Positions 12,330 to 23,600 of a stretch of DNA of 64,000 nucleotides are shown piece by piece (the stretch's first letter is position 1; each line of letters opens with the position of its first letter). Source of the stretch: Diplosphaera chodatii (Eukaryota > Chlorophyta > Trebouxiophyceae > Prasiolales > Stichococcaceae). The position numbers were made by a program, and so were the translations under genes. Location: assembly GCA_032358165.1 (NCBI GenBank), contig JAALGY010000032.1:1-64000 (forward strand). The letters are read 5' to 3'. The notes beneath the pieces are model-generated. The model had not been told where the DNA came from and searched no databases. It saw only the letters and a list, made by a program, of their open reading frames with translations.

Positions 12330-13700
12330 CCACACCGGCTGGGGTGCTGGCATTTAGGATGGCTCAACGCACTGCCACTTTCGCTGCGCCCGGGTCTGCC
12401 GCTGCCTCGGCTGTGGTGGCCAACATGGTTGCTGTAGCCCAAGCGCCTGCTGACGTTGCGGTGGCTGCTGGTGGCTGTTGCTGCTGCTGCTGCAGCAGCG
12501 ACAAGCTGCCGCTGGCAAGCCACTAGCCTGCTGCGCCCCTTCTGCAAGGTGCCACTCCCTCACCTGCGTATGCAGCATCACGTGCATTTCTCACATTAGC
12601 TATTTGCTGTGCATCTTGTTATATCAGCAACATCAGCAACGAGCGCTGCCAACCATGGCCAGCCAAGCCCAACGCAACCACTTGTCAGAACACCGTCCTC
12701 GATGGCCCCATTCTTGAGCCACTCGCTGGGCACGGGCAGAAGCAGCCTCCAAGATTTCGAGCACAGAGAGGACTGATGACGGCTTGGCCTGCACCTTCTG
12801 CAGCGCCGCCAGCTGGGCCGGAGGTGGCGTCAGCTGCGGCGGCATGGGATGCCCCCGCTCCAAGCTAAGCATCGATGCCACCGCCTGCAGCAGCCTGCTG
12901 AGAACGCCCATCTCCTTGTCCAGCGTTTGAAAGGTCGTTTGAAGGTTGGGCTTGCGGTATGCATGGCGTGCCACAATGTGCTTGCCCCTTCTAACCAACT
13001 CAACAGGCAACAACACAACAGAGGGGTTGAACACCTGCGCTTGGGCGGCAGGCTCGGAGCACGTGCGCAACGCTCGTAGCAAATACCGGCAGATGACCGG
13101 CTGCGAGCACAAGTGCGGCGACAGCAGGACAGCATGCTGCCGCCAGGACTGCTCCTCTTCCTGCTGGAGGTCCTGCAGACGGTTCACTCACAATGAGGCA
13201 TGTTGAAGTCCAGGACTGTCAGGTGAGTGCCACAGAACATGTACCTCTGCTTGCTTGCTTGCTTTCCGGGAATAAACACCAACGAATGGATAGTCACCTG
13301 CGGCGCTGTGGGCGGCACAGCAGCGGCCCGCCCTAGAGCATCACCGCCAGAGCCATCACCTCAAAGGAAGAAAGCTGCCATATCAAAGAACACGGCAGCG
13401 TGCTCGCCACCAAATGGATCAGCAGCACCGCCAAACGGCTCGGGCTGCAGCGTCACTGCCTGGACCTGCGACAGCTGCTGCGGGTGCTGCTACTGTGCTG
13501 GGGCCTGCTACAGCTGCTGCTGAGGTGGATGGTGCGCCTGCGGCAGCCGCAGCTGTTGCAGCTGTGCGTGCGCAGCCATCTGCAGGGCAGGCGGCTGGCG
13601 AAACTGCTGCCACTGCTGCGGCGGCATGTGTTGCGGCGGCACCAGCGGCAGGGCAAGGTGACAGCGGGGTCCAGGGCTGCCACCAAGACCTGGGTTTGCG
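12330..13700 (-). pseudogene. Q-rich protein locus, copy 1 (apparently decayed)
   Basis: Related to the locus at 29.9-31.6 kb. In transcript order there is a Gln/Pro-rich stretch (about 13440-13700), then EPFGGAADPFGGEH (about 13400-13440), then an exon with LLSPHLCSQPVICRYLLRAL (about 13030-13180), then an exon with SRLLQAVASMLSLERG (about 12740-12930), and a further Q-run near 12480. NPF/DPF-like tripeptides and Q-rich tails are common in endocytic adaptors, but no adaptor domain is visible, so I assign no function. The Q-rich frame is interrupted by two TAG codons in a run of CAG codons, and a TGA follows a FFDMAAFFL segment. It sits right after the stop of the first U-box gene on the same strand. 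Frames could be misjudged if splicing is complex. The shared order and sequence with copy 2 is the main support. Confidence 0.45.
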
Positions 13701-13751
13701 GCTACTGCAGCTGCCGTTCCTGGCGGTCCGCCAGCTCGAGCTGCGATTGTC

Positions 13752-16700
13752 TCACTGCTGACCCGCAGCCTCGATGATCTGCCGCAGGGCATGGTTCGGC
13801 AGCAGGTCTTTCGTCGCTAGCGGCTGCCCCGTGACGGGTGACGTGCTGTGGGTCTGTAGCCACTGACAGATTGCTGACCCGTCATAGCTGTGGCCATCGC
13901 CAACGCACAGCGTCGCCCGCACCATCACATTCTGCATTGTGCACACTCAAATTAAACTAGTGCCAGGTGCACACGATGCGGCAGTAGGCATTCATGTGCT
14001 GATGTAACATCGTGATCTCGCCCTGTCCACCGGGCATCTGCTTTTCACACCTTTGTGATGGGGCACAGCATCCATGTCGGTGGCTGCTTCGGCTGGTGCT
14101 GGTGCTGTTGCTGCGGCTGTTGCTGCAGAGCGACCGCTTCCGCTGCTGCATCGGTGCTGCTCACCTGCCCCACATCTGCAGGCTGTGCAGCGCTGTCCGT
14201 TACGCTCATGCATTGCAGGCTGCTGGCTGCATCTGCGGCTGTCGATGTGCCCTCGTTGGATGCAGCATCCTCTGTCACGCCGTGGGGCTGAGCATGCTGC
14301 GGCAGTTCAGCGGCAGGCTGGGGCGCAGCGGCAGCTGCTGAGGCTGCTGCTGCCGCCCTGGCTGCGGCCTTCTTGCGGGCGCGCTTCTCGGCCGCCTTGC
14401 TGGGCGCCGCTGCTGCTGCCGTCTCACCCTCCTCAGCTGCCTGCAGTAGTCAATGCTACTTCACAACCATGGCAGAGCTGACTGCGGTGGGGGTTGTCAA
14501 CAGGATACAGCGCGGCATGACATGTGCAATGCGTGCTACACAGTGATGTGGTGAGCGCTGCCCCAAACCCAAGAATGCCCCGCGCAACCTGCACATCCTG
14601 CTGCTGCCTTTCCAGGTATGTGTTCCTGCATAAACACCTCAAGCAATCCACAGCGCGGTACGTACTGCAGCAAAGCAGCGAGAGGCCCACCAGCAGCTCC
14701 TGCATGGCGGCGTCAGAGGCGGCCTGCGTCCGAGGCGCGGCTGCGGCAGCGCGGCCGGCGGCGCCGGCGGCGCGCTCGGCTGCCGTGATGGCTTTTGAAA
14801 CGGCTGCAAAGGCGTCGTCGACTGCCTCCAGTGCCCTCACGATCAGCCGCTGGACCGGAGGGTTTGGGGTTCCTGGCACCCTCTGCAAGCATCAGGGTAG
14901 CATACAGTTGCAACACTATTATAAGTCTGCTGCAAAGGGCACTCAGTGCAGTATACACACTTGTGAGGATGCCGTGATTCACATCCTGTGCCACGGTGCT
15001 GAAGCCCTGACACACGATGCTGCTGAAGTGGCGAAGGCACCGCGACACAAAGTGCTGTTTCCATAATGTGCCAGACCAGCAGCACCTCTGCAATGTTGCC
15101 GGTAATTTCCAGGCACTGGTAGACCTCGTTCTGCGTCCACAGTGTTGCAGCGGCACTGCTGGAGGCCCGGAGCAATGCTGCAGCAGCTCGCAGGGTTGCA
15201 AGCAACGGTTGAACCGCCAGAGCTGCCATGGGCCTGCGCGACATTTGCGGGCAACGTCAGCCAGTCAGCAGCACATGGGTGCGGACGCGAGCTCAGTCGT
15301 GCAAACACTGTGAGGCAAGCGACTGCTATGCGCAGCAGTGGCAGCTGATGCTGCAGCAGAAAAGGTCAAATGTGCTTAGGTGGCGCAGGCAGGCGTCTTG
15401 AAAAGCAGACACGCACTCGATACAGGACACGGCCTCGGGCGATGTACATCAGTTGTTCGACGACTGAGCGGCCCAGCAGCTCTGCTATGCGCGCCCCGCA
15501 GGCACGTACCAGCCTGGCCGTCAGCTCCGCGCGGCACTGCACACACCACGAATGCTGCTGGTCATTGTGCTGCACGGAAGCAGAGGGGGAAGGACAACAT
15601 GCTGACCCCCGATGCTCCGCCATGCTATACAGCAACAGCTGCCACGCGGGTGCAAAGCACTGATTGTGATGACCTACAGCACAATCTGCTTTCGGTGCTT
15701 GCCTGGGCTTGTGCGGCCAGCAAACACAACATCCCGCACGTGGCCCAGGCGGGGCCTTTGTGTTGATCTCACTGAAGGACACTGAGCAGACGACACGGGC
15801 AGGCGCTCAGCTTCAACCCCTCACCTGAGTTGCTGCCCACGCCTCCTCTATGCCCTCCACTACTGAGTCTCCCGAGCAGCGGAAGTGTGTGCATTGCAAT
15901 AGCGCCACGACTGCAGCAGAAAAAGCAGGGGTGAACTCAGTATTCTATGGCCGTACGAAATGCAAAACGGCCGTGTAGGCGGGGCAGCTGCACACATGAC
16001 ACATGTGCAACAGGAACTTTGCCCTGCTGGGCCAGCTGGTGCTCAGCATAGTAGCAAGCACATCATACGTTGCAGGTGTCACTTGACAGCAGAGAGCAAG
16101 CGCACCCAGCAAGGCCTGGACAGAGTTGCAGCACGCGCTGGCCAGCTTGTCCGACAGCTGCCGCCCTGCTGGCTGCCCAGCTGCTGCTGCGACCGTCGTG
16201 ACAGCCGCTTCCAGCACGCTGGCAGCTGCCTTCAGGTCGTGTAGAATATCCTTCCGCACCGCCTCTTGGCTGAGTCCCTCATCCTCAGCACGACCCTGAG
16301 CAGAAGTGCAGCACTTGGCAGGCGTGGCGGCAACCAGCAGGATGTTTGATTCTTGCAGGCCGTGACTGAGCATCTGCGCGCTCAACGAATGTAGTGGGCA
16401 GAAGGCACACAAGCATGGGCAGTGCCCAGAACGAAGTGTGCTGTCACATCATGAGCGTCACAGCACCTGCACAAACTGCTGCAGGGTCTCCGAGTCCATG
16501 TTGCAGAAGTTCGCGAGGCTGTCCAGCAGGTCGGGCAGCGAGCCGAGCTCAAGGGCATCCATGCCGCCGACAGCGGCAGCGGGAAGCAGCAGCTGCTCCG
16601 CGGCCTTCCCCAGGTGTAGCGCCGCCTGCTGCATGCACCGCTGCCGCCGCCGCTGCTGCAGGCTGCTATGGCCAGAAGTGCTTGCGTCAGTGCTGCCAGC

Positions 16701-19370
16701 AGCACCTTCAACCCGGCAGAGCCGTGCCCACATCGATGCGGCTGACAGCGCGCCAGCAAGCGTGGCTGCCCAGCCGGGCCATCTGACCGCGGCGCGGCAG
16801 CGGCGACTCCCGCTCAGGCAGTCGTCACGTGCGTAGCGCACCAGCGCTGCCAGCCTACTCACCGCCGCCGCCTGTTGCATGGACTGTCAACCTCAGGTCA
16901 GGAGAAGTGCAGCAGATGAATGCGCAGCCACCTGTGGATGGCCAGGGCATTGCATCCTGGGCGGTTGAGACCCCTGCTTCAGCGCTGCAGGACTGCGCAG
17001 CATCCCAGAGATGCGGCACCTGTGCTGCGGTCGGCAGTGCGCTGCCCCCTGCTGGCGGCAGCCCGTCCAGCACGCAATGGACGGCGGCAACAAGGCCGCT
17101 GACCAGCGCCTGCTGCGCGCCTGCCGCGGAGTCCCCCAGTCGTAGCGGGTTCAGCAGAACCTGTATGCCGTCATCACTGCGACCAGTGACACGAAAAGTG
17201 ACTGCACAGTTGTGTACGTACTTTGCCATGACTCCCATCTGCTGCAGAGCCCTGCAAGACGCCGTGGTCTTCTGCAGCATGCCGTCAGAGCATGCAGGGC
17301 AGCACACGCTGGACAGGTGCGGCTGCCGTGTCTGCAGTCCATTGCACAGCAGACCAGCTGGCGTCGGAGCAGCTGTCTAGAAGGCAGGCTTGTGTGCGCA
17401 AACAGCTATGTGGGATGTCTGGAAAGGTTGTGCAGTGCACCTGGTGGTGGCTGTGCCTCGCTGCAGGGCCGCCTCATGAGCCAGCAGAGCCGTGACGCCA
17501 TCAGCGTAGGCTGCGTCTGCAGCTGGCGTCATCGCTCTGGGCGACTGTACTGGCTTGGGCGGACCAGCGCCACTCCCAGAAACCCGCCCCGCGTGAAGCA
17601 GCGCCAGCGTCTGGATGCCAGAACCCACCGCTTGAAGCTGCCTCATAAGTAGCGGAGGCCACAATCACATGCAAGTTTGCATACTACCAGAGAGCCAGGC
17701 ATTGTTCTGTGCAGCTGATACTATGCAGGCTCATTGCAGTGTCGTCAGGGCGTGACCTCAGGCAAATAAACACACCTGCAAAGCAGTTGTCACCACAGGC
17801 GCCCACTGCGATTGCCAGTCTTGCTGTGGCTGTGCCTGGCTATGCACGGGTCGCCGCCCCGAACTCTGCACGATAGGCGGCCTCACCGTTGACGGTTCCC
17901 CACCCTTTCCTGTTCCTGACAGCTGGCCATCTGGCTGTCCAGCATCAGCACGATCGATTATGGCAGCTACACCTGATGCATGTTGTGCCGCTGACGTGCT
18001 GTCCTGCACTCCAGCACCACCATCAAATGGATCAGGGATTACCTCTGCTGGGTCTGCAGCTGCAGCCTTCACTGTGGCACCCCCCGCGGCGGCAGGCTCA
18101 ATGCGCAAAGCCACAGCTGCAACGTCAGCGGTGAGGGCTGCGCTGCAGTGGTGCAGCAGCTGGAGCAGCGGCGCCTCGTCATCCAGCTCGCCGACACAGC
18201 AGCACATTTTGGCCAGCTCTGCGATGTACAGTGCTGATGCCTCCGAAGATATCGGCGGCGCCGCACCGCCATCGGCAATGAACCTGTGGAATGCAAATGC
18301 TGCACACACTCAGCATTGTATGGTGACACAGCTGCTGAGTCCAAGCTCACATCTACCTGCAATTTTTCAACAGTCACTGGCAGTGCACCTGCACACAGCA
18401 TGATCTGGGCACGCAAAAGACGCAACCTGGTCGTGCACGTACCTCAAGCATTCCGTGCTTGCCGGCACCAGCCGATGGAGCATGTCAGCCCGGTCCGCAT
18501 ACTCTTTCTGGTAGGCTGCATCGATGGCTAGTGTCATGACGCACAGAACAGGAACAGCGGCAGGATCCCACAGTGCTGCCTCGGCTATAATGCCAGGCTT
18601 CTGAAGCGCTCTGCCAAGCAGCACGCCATCAAGGTGCATGTCCGCCAGGGCATCATGCTCTGCGCGTTGTGGGTGCTGAACCTGCAGAGCTGGGACACCG
18701 TGCATCAGCTCCCTTCCACATCTGCAGCTGCCCCCAACGAATGCAGCTCGGAGCGGGCATGGGAGGTGCAGCAGAATGAGTAACTACTTATTCTGTAGAT
18801 ACACTGCGCAAGCTGCAGCACATGCAGCAGTCCAGCTTGCACAGTCACAGGCCTGACGGGACCGGCTGGCGATCGCAAGTAGTATGCAAGGGAAGCGACA
18901 ACACCGCACCGCAGCGACGGCGTCTTGGACGCAGGATTGTAAGGCAACAAGGAGTGCTGCGGCAACACTCGTGTCTGCAGTATCCATGGCCAGCAGGCGC
19001 AGCATGCGGTGGCACTCAGACGCATCCTTGTACTGATACTCTGGATGGTCCTTGAACCTGCGAGCATGACATGCGCCTGCCAGTGGCCCCAACTGGACAT
19101 CTGGCGGCAGTGTCGCACAGCTGCCTAGTCGGACACTTTGTGATGGGACGGCAAACAGCTGTGAATTGAGCGCCTGAATGGAAATGCTTATCGCTGAACC
19201 TGCCTGCCATGATGTTTTCGCAGCGCACACAGCAGGTTGACTGGCGTTGGCTCCGATGTGCCAAGGTTCACGAGCACGGCCGTCTCCTCCTTTACAGAGG
19301 CTGAAACTCCGACATGGCTCGACTCAAGGTGCTCATGTGCCCATCTGAGCATATCATCAGGCGCTGCCAT
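13752..19370 (-). CDS. C-terminal U-box protein, tandem copy A (putative E3 ubiquitin ligase)
   Basis: Large intron-rich gene whose last two exons encode a U-box, the RING-like fold that recruits E2 enzymes for ubiquitin transfer. The U-box begins with TWMLCPITK at the end of the exon covering about 14055-14440. It continues in 13752-13931 with LCVGDGHSY, WLQTHSTSPVTG and LLPNHALRQII, ending at a TGA (13752-13754). Upstream lies a long, mostly helical Ala/Leu-rich region. Exons at about 18912-19058, 18443-18680, 17777-18284, 17450-17650, 16960-17170, 16465-16875, 16080-16300, 15420-15550, 15075-15240 and 14670-14885 have counterparts in copy B. Segments such as LLVALQSCVQDAVAAV suggest ARM/HEAT-like helical repeats. 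A basic RARKKAA patch precedes the U-box. The proposed start is the ATG at 19368-19370 (MAAPDDMLRWAHEHL). No in-frame stops were seen. The substrate is unknown. Confidence 0.75.
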
Positions 19371-19399
19371 TATGTGATGCTGCGCGGTCACTTGCAATT

Positions 19400-20650
19400 C
19401 TGTTGAACAGTGTCGCATCAACGGCTCTACAGATCTCCGTTATGCACACCCATATGAATGTTCATCATGTGCTATCATTTTCGCGCTGCAATATGCGACT
19501 GCAGATGGGGATGTTGGAGGAGCAGTCTGACAGTGTCAGACATGACATCTATCAACCATCGGCGAATTTCAGCCGACCACACGCAACTCATCGGTATGAT
19601 AGATTGTTTGCAGCTGCAGGCGTGCTCTCTACTGCATTTCTTTGCAATCAGTGGAGTTTGGTTCAGTCACTGAAGCGTGCGCGATGCGCAGCAGCGAGCT
19701 GCAGCATGCCTGATCTCGGCGCTGAGCTGCAGTTTACTGACGACTGCTGCAATGAGTCCATGGCCAATGCTGACTCAAATGTTTTCATATCACTGTTCGC
19801 ATGCATTGAGATCCAATCAGAGTCTGGCCGCGCTCCTGTGTGTCACACACACATCTGGTTTGCAAAAGAGCAGCCCTGCAGCGCCATGCCGCCACAGCTG
19901 ACCTGTCCTGCGGGCAGTGTGGCTGACACAGGCAGCGGTAGCGCCGTACACTTCTGCTGTCCCACACTCAGCAGCCAATGCGGCATGCTGTCGACGGCCC
20001 TGGCTGTGGCTGCTCCGTGTTGGATAATGCAGACACACCGCCGGCGCCGCCATCGTCCGCCGCTGCAACCAGCTTTGCGCGCTTGCTGTGGATCGGCGAC
20101 ATGCATGTGGTGTTGAAGCCACACCACATGCTGTGGCCGGCCGCAGCTGCGCCGCTGCCACGCAACACCCGCAGCACTGTCATTACGCCTGCAGCCAGTC
20201 AACAAGACCAGCGCCTCAAAGACTGCGTTGCAGACGTGCCTGCTGTGGCCGAGACAAGGGACACACCTTCCAGCACAAAGCGCGATTTGGCCCTGGTCCC
20301 GGGCCCACCTGCGAACGCTGAGTCGCTGAACTTGCTGCGCTCTGCGCACGCCGCCGCCTGTGCCGCCGCCAGCTGCTGCTGGGTCGCCTGCCGCGCAGCG
20401 TCAACTGCATTAGACGATCTGCACGACCTGTAAGACAGAGCCACGATGCAGACACTGCACGTACATGCAGGTTTCTGCAGTGCAGTGTCGGCCGGTCGAC
20501 TGGCTGCTACAACATCATACCCAGGTGACCTACACCAATAGAGATAGAAGGCAAAGCAGAAGGTGCGCACCTGGGTGCCAAGCCAGGAAGTTTGAGTCTG
20601 TCATGGTTGCCCATGTGCAGAAGCTGGTGAGCCCGATTGCTGGCCATAGC
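19400..20650 (-). other. Spacer between the U-box paralogs, with one possible small exon set
   Basis: Mostly unassigned DNA between the stop of copy B and the start of copy A. On the minus strand about 20304-20400 reads as a Gln/Ala-rich patch ([16 protein letters not shown], then KFSDSAFAGG) ending at a GTGGGC donor. About 20000-20200 reads as a Cys-containing patch (HSMWCGFNTTCMSP). These could be exons of a small separate gene, but neither has a recognisable family and no paralog exists in the window. The long plus-strand open frame over 19403-20116 has no splice or family support. I would not build a gene model here. Confidence 0.3.
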
Positions 20651-20657
20651 AAAGGAT

Positions 20658-23600
20658 TCATTGTCGGCCTACAGCCTGGATCAGCTGCCGCAGCGCATGG
20701 TTCGGTAGCAGGACGTTGGTCGTCAGCACTTCCCCAGTCACCGGTGATGTGTCGTGGGTCTGCAGCCACCGAGAGATTGCTGACTCCTCATAGCTGTGGC
20801 CGTCGCCGACGCACAGCGTGGCACGCAACAGCACCTCCTGCGGAGTGCATAGGTGGACCATATCATCATTGAGTAGGCACCTCGGAATGGCATCTGCTGG
20901 GTGACGCAGCTGCTGCCATGGCTGCGCTGGCATGGACAAGCAAGGTGCACAGGCAAGTGCAGGACACACCTTGGTAATGGGACAAAGCATCCATGCAGGT
21001 GGCTGCTGCTGCTGCTGCCGCTGCACCGGATTCGTGTCACAGCCGTCATGCTGCACTGTTAGGTTGAGGCCTGAAAGATCGGCTTCCACAGCTGCGCCGT
21101 CTGCCGGGCTCACACACTCCAACTCAGCCGCTGCGTCAGTTGCCAATGTGCCACTGCGGGGCGGAGCGCCTGCTGCGGCCGTGCTGCTGGTCTGGCTGTG
21201 CTGTGGCAGCTCTGCTGCGGGCTCGGGATCAGCGGCAGCAGCATCCGCAGCAGCAGCAGCAGCAGCAGCAGCCACCGCAGCAGCAGCAGCAGCCCGTGTG
21301 GCGGCCTTCTTGCGGGCGCGCCTCTCGGCCGCCCTGCTGGGCACCGCTGCTGCTGCTTTCTCCCCCTCCTCAGCAGCCTGCAGCATGTGTGGACAGATCA
21401 TGACACACTTCACACCACCTGGATGCAACCTGCTCAGTGACAGGGTCAGGCTCAGCGCAGCAAACCACATGTAACAGTGCTCAGCAGGTTGGCAGGAGGC
21501 GCCACTTTGACGTTCTCACTGCAAATGGCTATGACTGCCAGCTGTCAGGTGACGACCATCGTTCGAATTGCCCAATCAACAGCAGGGTCCAACTCATGTT
21601 GCACATCACTGCGGCATGATGCCCACCAGGAGCTCCCGCATGGCAGCGTCGGCAGTGGCCTGCGTCCGCGCCGGGACGGCCGCTGCACCGCCGCAGCTGG
21701 CAGCAGCTGCGGCGCGCCTGGCCGCCAGGGCCGCATCCCACAGGGCTCCAAGGGCGTCGCTGACTTCTTGCAACCCCCTGGTGATCAACGACTGGCGCGC
21801 TGCTGACGTCTTCCCCTCCAACTCCTGGTAGAAGCGCACGAGCGCAGCAGTCTCAATGAATGCAGTCACGATGGCACAGGGACGGCCGCCCGACACGCCG
21901 CTGTAGTCCAGCTGTCAGCTGCTGCCCGCATCACTTCAGTGAGATGTTGCTTCTGTCCAAGTGAGCAGTGAGGCCTCGTGGATTCGAGCACATGCAGGGA
22001 CGTGTCATCGACTGCGCAGCCTGAGCCGGCACGCTGACCCCCGAAATGCTAGCCTGCCAGCCGACATGGACATCTCGACGTTTGGACACCCCGCAGAGTG
22101 TCGCACGCTCTATGTGGCCAGTGTCGTATCTGCTGGCCTGCACCTGGGTCGGGTGTCAATACACAGCAGCACATGGCAGCCAGAAACCAGGTGCGTGCCG
22201 TGACGCACCAGGGTGATGTTCTTGACGACCTCCGCCCAGTGGCAGAAGACGTCCGGCGTGGTGGGAGTGTCGCCGGGCTGCTGCAGGGCGCCACAGCGCG
22301 GCGGCTGCAGGTACGCCGCCAGTGCCCGCAGGATCGCAAGGAGCGGCTGCACCGCTGGCGCCGGCAGCGGCCTGTGAAGGAAATGCATAGAGAGATTTAA
22401 TACAACATTCTATCTATTGGTCGGCAGGGCTACCAACTGCCAGCAAGCTGCAGTCCGGCTGATAGTACCCAATGGGTACATATGGGTACATATGAAGCAT
22501 GTAGCACGGCAGCAGACGAGTGGTTCGGGGCGTACTGCAGGTGCGAGACGGTCGTAGCCACCATCAGCAGGAAGTTGGTCATGGTGCGGCCCATGCATGC
22601 CGCGGGATGCCCACAGGCACGCACCATTCTCAACGCGAGCTCTGCCCGCCGCTGCACAGGCAGGGTTCAGCAAGTCATAATCCCTGACAGCTAACGCCAT
22701 TTTAATCTTGGAAATATCATGAGCTAGTGGTACGGCGCAGGACCTGCTGTCAGCTGCCTGCTGCATGACACGACTACAACCAGTTCAGCAGTGTACAGCC
22801 CTCAGAGTCAGCAACTGCTGCGCTCACCTGCAGCTCCAGTAGCACCTCCCTATGTGCGGACGTGACCCTTGGCGGTAGGTTGCGCAACGCGCCAAACTTC
22901 AGCATCGTCACCCCTGTGCCAACAGACGAGCCCGGTCGCAGGCACTGCTGACAAGGCTCTGTGGGATGCTGAGCCAGGGCAGCAATAATGGCAGAGACGC
23001 TGTGCATGTCTGCAGGCTGCAGCACAGAGACGGTTCATCCGGCGCACCCAGCGCAGAGCGGGCCGCCTCGAAGCACGCTGCGACGAGCTCCGGTGAGGGC
23101 TGCCGCCGCTTGGTGTGCTCGGCGGCCGCCGCCACCGTTCCGACTGCCGCCTCCAGCGCCGCAGCAGCCCTCATCAGGTCTGCCATGAAGTCCATGAGCA
23201 CGGCAGCCTCCTCTTCCTCCTCCTCCTCTGCACACGCCTGCACAGATGCCCCCACACTGCTGTCAACACTGTCGAGCCTGGCCAGCAGCACAGCAAAGGC
23301 GGATCGCACTCACTGCAGAGCTAAAGCGCAGCGCCAGCAGGTATGCATGCCTGCAGTCAGACCACAAAGTGACCCAGTCACCTGCACGTGCCGCTGCAGG
23401 GAAGTCGCGTCAATGCGGCAGTGCGTCGCGAGACTTGCCAGCAGGCGCAGCACCGGGCCCCGCTCCAGGGCCTCCAGCCCTGCAGCTGTGTTAGGAGGCC
23501 GCCACAGCAGCTGCTCCGCGGCTTGCGACAGCTCGAATGCAGCCTGCTTCATACACCGCTGCCTCCGCTGCTGCGGCGGCTGCTGCTGCTGCTGTTGCTG

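Noticed and set aside
19403..20116. Plus-strand open frame of about 237 codons between the U-box paralogs
   Set aside because: No start context, splice signal, repeat or family similarity. Composition is mixed Cys/Ser/His without domain character.
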